From NCBI GenBank assembly GCA_016584495.1, contig WAID01000007.1, positions 3,272,001 to 3,336,000 of the forward strand: DNA of 64,000 nt. The letters are read 5' to 3'. Numbering within the stretch: the stretch's first letter is position 1; each line of letters begins with the position of its first letter. This document shows, piece after piece, positions 57,308 to 64,000 of the stretch. The notes below the pieces were generated by a model. That model saw only the letters and a list, made by a program, of their open reading frames with translations, was not told the DNA's origin and made no database searches. This DNA is from Celoporthe dispersa (taxonomy: Eukaryota > Ascomycota > Sordariomycetes > Diaporthales > Cryphonectriaceae). Both the position numbers and the translations under genes were made by a program.

Positions 57308-58582
57308 GTTGAATATTTCTCTCTACTGCGGAGCGACTGCGGTGGAATGTGTCTACACTCTTGACTTCGGCTTCCTGGAAGACGACGACTTGGATGAAGT
57401 CGAATTTTAGTTCTGGCTTGAGACATTTTCGGGAAGAACCGAGATTCTCTAGGCAAATAGCGGACGTCACTGCGGAGGTCGCTCCGTAGACCCTGTAGGT
57501 CCTTGTACCCCTGGCCGCCCCGCCCACCCCGGCGGGTGGAAGTTGGGGGCGTGGCCCCAGGCCATGGGGGGAACCAGCAACTTTGTAAGGAAAATCCTCC
57601 ATAAGAAAAGAAAGAGATTTTTTATATCCATGTTCAATTGTTCCTCAGAATTAGTTAATACTGACCACAGCACTAGAGCAGGCATTCTACTTGTCAATTC
57701 CCTTGAAGTTGCCATGTGCTCATTAGCTCTTCGCTCTGACATTAGGACTCATTATTTTATTATGGAAAAATCTACCATTACCGCTAATTTTGTATAAATA
57801 CCTACATCGCATATGTACCTAGACACAAATAAGTTGAAGTTTATATTTAATTATGCCATTCATTGGCTTGGTAAACAGCAGCTCAATACAGTGCCAGGAC
57901 TAAAGATCGATGCTGCTACCAGCATGGAAAACCTTATACATATTACTTGTCCATAAATCACTGGAGGATATTAAGGTACCTAAGTCCGTACTTTGTCCCC
58001 TTGTATTATTGATCCTGATATAGGGTTGATAATGCATTTGTTAGTCCAGACCCAAAATGCAATTCAACAACATCTTTGTAAGGAAAGCTACTGCACTATT
58101 TACTATTTCCCACATCTATGTAAAATCCACTGACAGTGTCAGTGTGCCCTCTGGTAGAGCTGTTGTAGTCTCCTCTAAAATAAGTGTGGTTGATTAGGAC
58201 CAAGAGGAAGTGAATGACCCTACATTTTTCACTCCATATTCAATTGACGCTATTTAATTGACACTTCAAGTTAAGCAGATCACGTGGAAATGGGTGAATC
58301 CATTCAATCTGAGATATTTGTAAAATTTGTAGTGTTTATGTGAAGGATAGTGGAGACCTGGCCAACTATATAAACAAGCTCGGTTTCTAACCCATCAGCC
58401 TCGATTGAACGATTCCTTTCTCTACACAACACAACAAGTCTTGGGATCAATCGACACATTCCTGACTCCTTGTCCTCCTGTCAATATCTGAACCCATCCT
58501 TTCGCTTGCAAGTTTGCAAGAACATCCACAGACCTCCATCATCCTCTTTTGTTCGTTCAGACTACACAACCGAGATCTCACC
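57308..58582. other. AT-rich block and promoter of the secreted-protein gene
   Basis: GC-rich to ~57585, then a sharp change to AT-rich, TpA-rich DNA to ~58400 with no ORF of note. CTTTGTAAGGAAA occurs twice (57581-57593 and 58074-58086). The last ~200 bp are a CT-rich leader. This suggests a repeat-induced-point-mutated element, not proven. Confidence 0.5.
58367..58374 (+). promoter_or_regulatory. TATA box for the secreted-protein gene
   Basis: Consensus TATATAAA, 209 bp upstream of the ATG at 58583 and followed by a CT-rich leader. Strong TATA boxes are common for highly inducible fungal genes. Confidence 0.5.
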
Positions 58583-59485
58583 ATGGCGCCCAGCTTCTTC
58601 GAGATCATCACGATCGTCATCTACGGAGGCCTTCTGGCCCACGCTGTAAGTATTCCCACCATCTAGAGTCCAGAGACTGGTGACAACCCTTCTTACTCAT
58701 GCTGACTTGACTCCAGGCTCCTGCCATGTCCCTTGGCAGTGATGTTCTTGTCACTGGCAACAAGACCTACGGCATTGTTGACATCAACTGGAACGTCCTG
58801 ATCAACAATACTGATGTCCCCTAGTAAGCACACCCTCTCCCACCCCTACCTTGTAGAATATCGATTACCTTGAGTGATACCAGATGGCTAACTCATCACC
58901 ACAGCAACCTCTCCGTGACCGGTACAATCCAGGACGTCTTCGCCAACATCCAGCAGGCCGACCCCGACACTGCCACTGCCATCCAGGAGCGCATCGAAGT
59001 CAAGAAGAACACCACTCAGTCTGTGACCGACATCGAACTCTCCTCCTCCCCCGCCGCCGAGATGGACGACGTCCCCACGAGCTACTACTGTAACGTCCCC
59101 GGCTGGAGCCAGTGCTCCATCAGCTCTGTCTTCTCCGGCATATACTACCTCGACAACGTCGGCGGTCAGCCCACCAACGGCCCCGGCCCCGGAAACTGCG
59201 GACGTGTCTCCTGTGCTTACGATGCGGCCATCTGGTGGTGCAATGATGTAAGTACACTTCTATGCCATGCTCTCCCTCCCCGGTTTATCCCAACAGCAAG
59301 ATGAGGCTGACTCAAGATTGGAAACGCAGGACTCGGTGTTCAAGACCCTTGGATACTTTGGCATGATCTCAGGCGGCGCCGCTGATGTCCTCAAGCACTG
59401 TGAGAACTCCTTGTCCAGCAAGGTGATGGGCCAGCAGTTCTTTGACGACGGATGGAATGTCATCGTCCGAAAGGAGTCCTGCTAG
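58583..59485 (+). CDS. Secreted cysteine-rich protein (effector-like, uncharacterised)
   Basis: Four exons: 58583-58645, 58717-58823, 58905-59247 and 59330-59485, total 669 nt (222 residues), all GT-AG. The N-terminus MAPSFFEIITIVIYGGLLAH is a probable signal peptide, cleaved near HA|AP. The mature protein has several N-glycosylation sequons (NKT, NNT, NLS, NTT) and seven cysteines, all in the C-terminal half: YYCNVPGWSQCS, GNCGRVSCAYDAAIWWCND, KHCEN and a terminal KESC. The C-terminal block, with 'FDDGWNVIVRKESC', looks like a compact disulphide-bonded domain. No named family was recognised. Size, secretion and position beside an AT-rich block fit candidate effectors or secreted small proteins, but no function can be assigned. 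Confidence 0.85.
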
Positions 59486-60039
59486 ATGGCTTCCAGTGGC
59501 TACGATGACTCGTGCGACACCAAACCATGCGCATGACAGGTATCTGGTTGGACTCATCAGGCATTGAACCTACGGGTAACATACCAAGGGGCGTGGCTTT
59601 TCGAAGCTTGGAGATACGACGGACAGTGTGGGAATGGGTATCACCTCCTGTGCGGACGATGTCGATAGGTCTGAACAGGAAGAGCTTGAGGGTAACACCC
59701 AAATGAAATCCTGATTTCCTTTTTCTACATGGCAAGCCCTGAAATGTAGAAATTGTAATTGCGTGCTGCAGTATTCTCACTCAAGGATTTCTGCTATGTT
59801 CACCCCCCTGCCGTGGGGGCAGAATACTTACCCGCAGCACAACGCTTCAAAGTGATACCTACCCACTGCAACTCCACCGGGCAATTGCCGCAATCGCCCC
59901 CCGGATTGTCGATATCATTAGTAAGAACACCAGCAAGCAATTCGTCCTCTTTCTCCTTTCTCGGATTTTTCCACCTGAACTCCACGCTCGTCTGCCTGGA
60001 CACGAAGATTCGTCGTGACAAGGTCGAACTCTCGTGAAA
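59486..60039. other. Intergenic: promoter of the FAH-family gene
   Basis: 554 bp with no recognisable gene; the right half is CT-rich before the ATG at 60040. Confidence 0.4.
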
Positions 60040-61188
60040 ATGCCTACCTTCTCGGTGAGTTCTCCCCCGCATGACAGCCACCAGCCGCATGCCGCACCCG
60101 AGTTGGGGCGAGGGTTTGACATCATCCACAGCGCCTGGTCCGCTTCCTCGCCAAGGACGGTCGCACCTATTACGGCGATGCCATCCTTCCCAGGGGCGTC
60201 ACGGACATAGGGAAAGCCAAGCAGGCCCACATTATCACTGGTGATGTCTTCGGCAAGCACGATGTGACGGAGGATGTCGCCGATATCCGGCTGCTCCTGA
60301 GCCCCCTCGCGCCGGAGCACGTCGGGACTGTGAGATGCTTGGGCCTGAACTATGCACAGCATGCCAAGGAGGTTCGTCCTTCTTTTGTTTTCATTTCATT
60401 CTTTTCTCTTCTTTTCTTTCCTTCCCTTGATATCCTCTCACTTGCTGCTTGGCGCGACAGGTGTCAAGTCGTCGATGAAGGCTCATTGTGTTTCTGCAGA
60501 CAAAAATGCCCATTCCCAAGTATCCAGTGTTATTTTACAAGCCGGCCACTGCGCTGGGAGGACCGTTCGATCAGATCCCGGTGCACGCGATGGCCCAGGA
60601 AGGCGAGGGTCTCGACTATGAGTGCGAGCTCGTGGCGATTATTGGCAAGAGGTGTTACGACGTGCCCGAGTCCAAGGCCCTCGACTATGTGCTTGGATAC
60701 TCCGTGGGCAATGATGTCTCTCATCGGGACTGGCAGATCAACAAGGGCGGTAGCCAGTGGTCCTTGGGCAAGGGATTTGATGGCTGGGCCCCGTTCGGCC
60801 CCGGCATCGTCTCGAGCGCGCTGATCAAGGACCCTCAGAAGCTGAGGATCTCAACGGTGCTGAACGGCAAGACGATGCAGGTGAGCAGGCACACCCAGCA
60901 GGCGAACTTGTGGCGGGGGTCGCGGATGTGAGGCTGACTGACGATCTCACTCAGGACTCAAACACGTCGGACATGATTTTCGGCCTTGCTAAGACGATTG
61001 CTTTCCTGAGCCAGGGAACTACGCTGCTCCCAGGAGATGTCATCTTCACAGGTACGCCGCAGGGTGTGGGTGCAGGAAGAAGCCCTCCAGTGTGGCTGAA
61101 GGACGGCGATGTCTGCGAGGTGAGCCTTGAGGGCGTGGGGACCTGCGTCAACAAGGTTGAGTTCGGTAGCCCAAAGTCGAAGCTGTAA
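60040..61188 (+). CDS. Fumarylacetoacetate hydrolase (FAH) family protein, FAHD2-like
   Basis: Enzyme of the FAH superfamily, which cleaves C-C bonds or decarboxylates acylpyruvates with Mg2+. Four exons: 60040-60054 (MPTFS), 60132-60371, 60500-60880 and 60955-61188, total 870 nt (289 residues), the usual family length. The N-terminal lead RLVRFLAKDGRTYYGDA is followed by the core 'VRCLGLNYAQHAKE'. Next come PVLFYKPATALGGPFDQIP, the metal-ligand segment 'LDYECELVAIIG', GYSVGNDVSHRDWQ and the C-terminal GDVIFTGTPQGVGAGRSPPV motif. Substrate unknown; fungal members include fumarylpyruvate hydrolase-like and orphan FAHD2 proteins. Confidence 0.93.
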
Positions 61189-62012
61189 ACCAGACACGGC
61201 GCCAAAGGCGAGCAAGTCTGCCCTCGACATCCCAACGCCTCCCGCCCACTTGTCCATACTCCGTGGTCCAGTGTAAATCCAGCCAGTCTATATCAAACGC
61301 TAGAGCCTTACCATGTTGATTCTTGGTCTGAGTGTCCTTTATCGCTCGAAAAATTGCACTTTGAGTCGTGTTATCCAGACTAGTCTCGGCTATGTCTGAC
61401 GAGGTTGAGTAGGAGGAGGGGCCCGATAATACTTTGTCACGATCTAGAAAATCTTGTTTACTAGCCAAAGATGCTTACCAAGGCCAGTCTGCCTCGGCTG
61501 TGGATCGTGATTGCATTTTGTGCCCCGTCGTCGAGAGCTAAATCTCAAGGTCGAACTATGTTTGGGTGCTGCGGTCGAGCATGATAAGCTACGCATGGGG
61601 CAGTGCTGACCACTTGCAGCGCCCCTTCCACTTATGCACTTGGTCGGCTGATTTTTCCTCCTCGAGCACCAGAATTCACTGAAGACATTGAAGAGACTGG
61701 CATCTTACCAAATTCCACTTCTCTCTCCTAGAAGAACCGTCAGGACGCTGCGTATACGCTGGGGTTGGCAGCAATCTTGTTCTTTCTCCCTTTACCTTCC
61801 TCCCTTTGTCCCAATCTTTCTTCTCTCTTTGTCTCTCTGGTCTTGTCGCGTCATATCTGGAAACATTACAACTCCATGCTGTCCTCAGAGGTGTCGTAAA
61901 ATCCTATTTGTCACTCTGCTTGCGTGTTTCATATCCTGTTAAGCCATCATACAGTACTTGACTTAAGGCCCTAAGAGACTTGCGCACAAGAAAACCAGGC
62001 ACTCGGAGGAAT
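61189..62012. other. Intergenic: promoter of the RBR ligase gene
   Basis: About 0.8 kb, T/C-rich in its last third (61780-61850). No gene was recognised. Confidence 0.4.
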
Positions 62013-64000
62013 ATGGCCGAGACGAAAGGCCGCCCTAATTTCGATCTTTCCTCATTCTTAACCTTCACCCTATCAAATGTCGAACAGAATGAAACTTCCA
62101 CGGAAACATCAACGGTGCTGTCAAAGGGCGAGTCTATCCAAGGCTCTGACGAAAAGCAGGAAAGCCAGCCGTCAGACCCCGTGCCTCAAATAGCCGTAGA
62201 AAACGAAGACCTAATCGACTTGGCCAAGTACGGGCCACCGGAAGCTTTGGTGAGGCTCAACCAGGTCGTCCCTCCACAGGTCAAGGCAGTCATCGAAAGC
62301 TCCATCGACAACATCCGGGCCCAAGTTGCCGCAGAGACGGAACTGCACCGGCAACAAGAAGATGAGGAAAGGCGAAAGATCGAAGAGAAAAGCTCTCAAT
62401 CTGTGGAGAAGGATAAAAACTCTGAAGAGAACCCGGTCTCCGGTGCTGTGTCGGACCACACGGATTCTGAAAGCTTCTACACCACATCCGAAGGGCGAAG
62501 CATATCCCCCGATTCGCCTTCAGAGGCCGAGAATGAGACAGTTAGCCTTGGCGCAGTGATGGGGCAGACCGGTTTGGACTCCAGCATTATGCACCGACCC
62601 AAGTCATCGTCAACATCTGGGTTGTACCCAAGACGACGAGATCTTCTCAAGGCCGTATTACGGAAGATTGGTGATACCGATACTCGACGCCGTGTCCTCC
62701 ATCGATCTACTGGAGCACTGCGCCAGTCGGAGGCCCAATTTAGAGAGAAATTCAGGCACGCGAGACAAATTTTACAGCATCAGGACGTGGAGTCTAGGTG
62801 AGGAGCATTCCTTCGTCCGCTGCTCTCGTATCAATTCCTCGAGGTGTCCCGGACTCGATCACTTGCTACTTCTGGTCAATCGCTAACCAGACTAGTGAGT
62901 GCATCTCCTGCTTTGATGACTTTGCCCTCAGGGACTTGGTCCAGCTTCGGTGCCATAATTACTGCAAGCCATGCTTCGAACGTCTGATAGCGCACTCGGT
63001 TGAGACGGAAGCTCAATGGCCACCCAAATGTTGCCTCAATACTATTGATCACAGGAAGTGCCTTAGACACATCTCTGGAGAGCTCGAACACCGGTACAAG
63101 CAGAAACGCTTGGAGTACTCAACGCCGATAGACAAACGATACTACTGCCCAATTCCAGACTGTGGCGTTTTCGTCCCCATGGAGAAGACAGATGCGGTCT
63201 ATGGCCGAGCCACATGCTCTAGAGACCATCTGACGTGCGTCAACTGCCGTCAGCAAGCACACGATGATGCAACCCAGTGTGTCAAGAACCAAGATATGAA
63301 GCTTGTCCAGAGACTCGCGCAGGAGCAGGGCTGGCGACGATGCTATCGATGTCATACAATGGTGGAACACAGGACTGCATGTCGGCATATAACATGCAGA
63401 TGTGGCGCCGAGTTCTGTTATGTGTGCGGTAAAGTCTGGTACACGTGTGGCTGCACGGAGCGGCAGCTAGACCAGGTCAAGACGCGGGCCAGGGCGAACG
63501 AGGCCAGGCGCAAGGAGCAGGAAGAACGTCAGAGGAGGGAGATCCAGGAACTCCACCAGGCCTTGGAAGCCATTGCGAAAATGGAGGCTGCAGAAGCGGA
63601 GAAACGCGAGAGGATCCGTCTGGCGAAGGAGGTACAGCGCAAGAGACAAGTCAGGCGGACGTATGTCGATGCTCGTACGAAGCTTGATGAGTCCAACGAT
63701 TTCCAGAAAGACGTCCTTGACGGCCAACACCGGCAAGACCAAGACCATCTCTCATTGAGGATCCTTATTGCCATGGACGGCCTAGAACTCAAGCATGCAT
63801 CCAAGCTAGGCCAATTGCGAGCATCATCGAAGGCCAAGATAGAGGAGAAAGAAAAGCAGTGGGAGCAGGACTGGCAGGAGCGCATTGCCCGCGAGAAAAG
63901 GGCCGAAGCTCACTACGAGACGCAGCTTGTGGAGTGGGCCAAGTCCGTCAAGAACGGCGAGCGCCGTAAGGATGAGCTGCTTGAGGCCCAGAGGACCAAG
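62013..64000 (+). CDS. RBR-type (RING-IBR-RING) E3 ubiquitin ligase, 3' partial
   Basis: Exon 1 is 62013-62797 (MAETKGRPNFDLSSFLTFTL...) and the intron is 62798-62895 (GTGAGG...ACTAG). Exon 2 starts at 62896 and is open to the window edge, for at least 630 residues. The acceptor ACTAG|T was chosen because it alone yields SECISCFDDF. RING1-like ECISCFDDF, 'RCHNYCKPCFERLI' and an IBR with YYCPIPDCGVFVP, CVNCRQQAH are visible. RING2 is RCYRCHTMVEHRTACRHITC then RCGAEFCYVCG, where the Cys in TACRHI matches the catalytic Cys. A long charged coiled coil follows (KEQEERQRREIQELHQALEA). Before the RBR the ~260 residues are acidic and disordered. A cytosolic HHARI/ARIADNE-like fungal ligase; substrate unknown. 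Confidence 0.9.

Overview
The window is nuclear DNA from a filamentous ascomycete, most likely a Sordariomycete. Genes carry short GT-AG introns (about 50-180 bp, commonly with a CTAAC/CTGAC-like branch site), promoters are CT-rich, and coding DNA is GC-rich beside AT-rich gene-poor spacers. Protein families are typical of Pezizomycotina (Vezatin/Inp2-like, DUF6594, Stealth phosphotransferase, 2EXR-like relics). No rRNA, tRNA, CRISPR array or intact transposon was recognised.

Layout. 1-6.1 kb: 3' end of a TPR protein, a DHR2-like DEAH helicase and the SNARE SEC9. 6.7-11.7 kb: a doubtful basic ORF, a GTPBP1/2-type GTPase and EMC6. 13.2-17.6 kb: a Vezatin/Inp2-like membrane protein and PCNA. 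18.4-23.2 kb: pyridoxal kinase (BUD16), dUTPase (DUT1) and a CENP-K-like coiled-coil protein. 25.4-28.7 kb: a triple-KH RNA-binding protein and a small Ser-rich protein. 29.9-33 kb: a pseudogene and an AT-rich island. 33.1-40.2 kb: a zinc-finger-like protein and MSH3. 42-51 kb: a sugar porter, a Stealth-family phosphotransferase with an EF-hand, and a DUF6594 membrane protein. 51-54 kb: nearly gene-free. 54-64 kb: a long disordered protein, the LYR protein SDHAF1, a secreted Cys-rich protein beside an AT-rich block, an FAH-family hydrolase, and the 5' part of an RBR E3 ligase that runs off the window.

Two themes connect the genes. First, PCNA, dUTPase and MSH3, with the CENP-K-like gene among them, lie within 24 kb. 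All have ACGCG(T) (MluI cell-cycle box-like) motifs 90-305 bp upstream of their ATGs, and the MSH3 N-terminus has a PCNA-binding PIP box. Second, at least seven genes, PCNA among them, carry small frame breaks, many in homopolymer runs, that split otherwise well-conserved proteins. This pattern is best explained by uncorrected sequencing indels, so those models should be read across the breaks. No clearly new multi-gene system was found. The most novel single loci are the secreted Cys-rich protein, the Stealth/EF-hand protein, the zinc-finger-like protein and the ~900-residue disordered protein.
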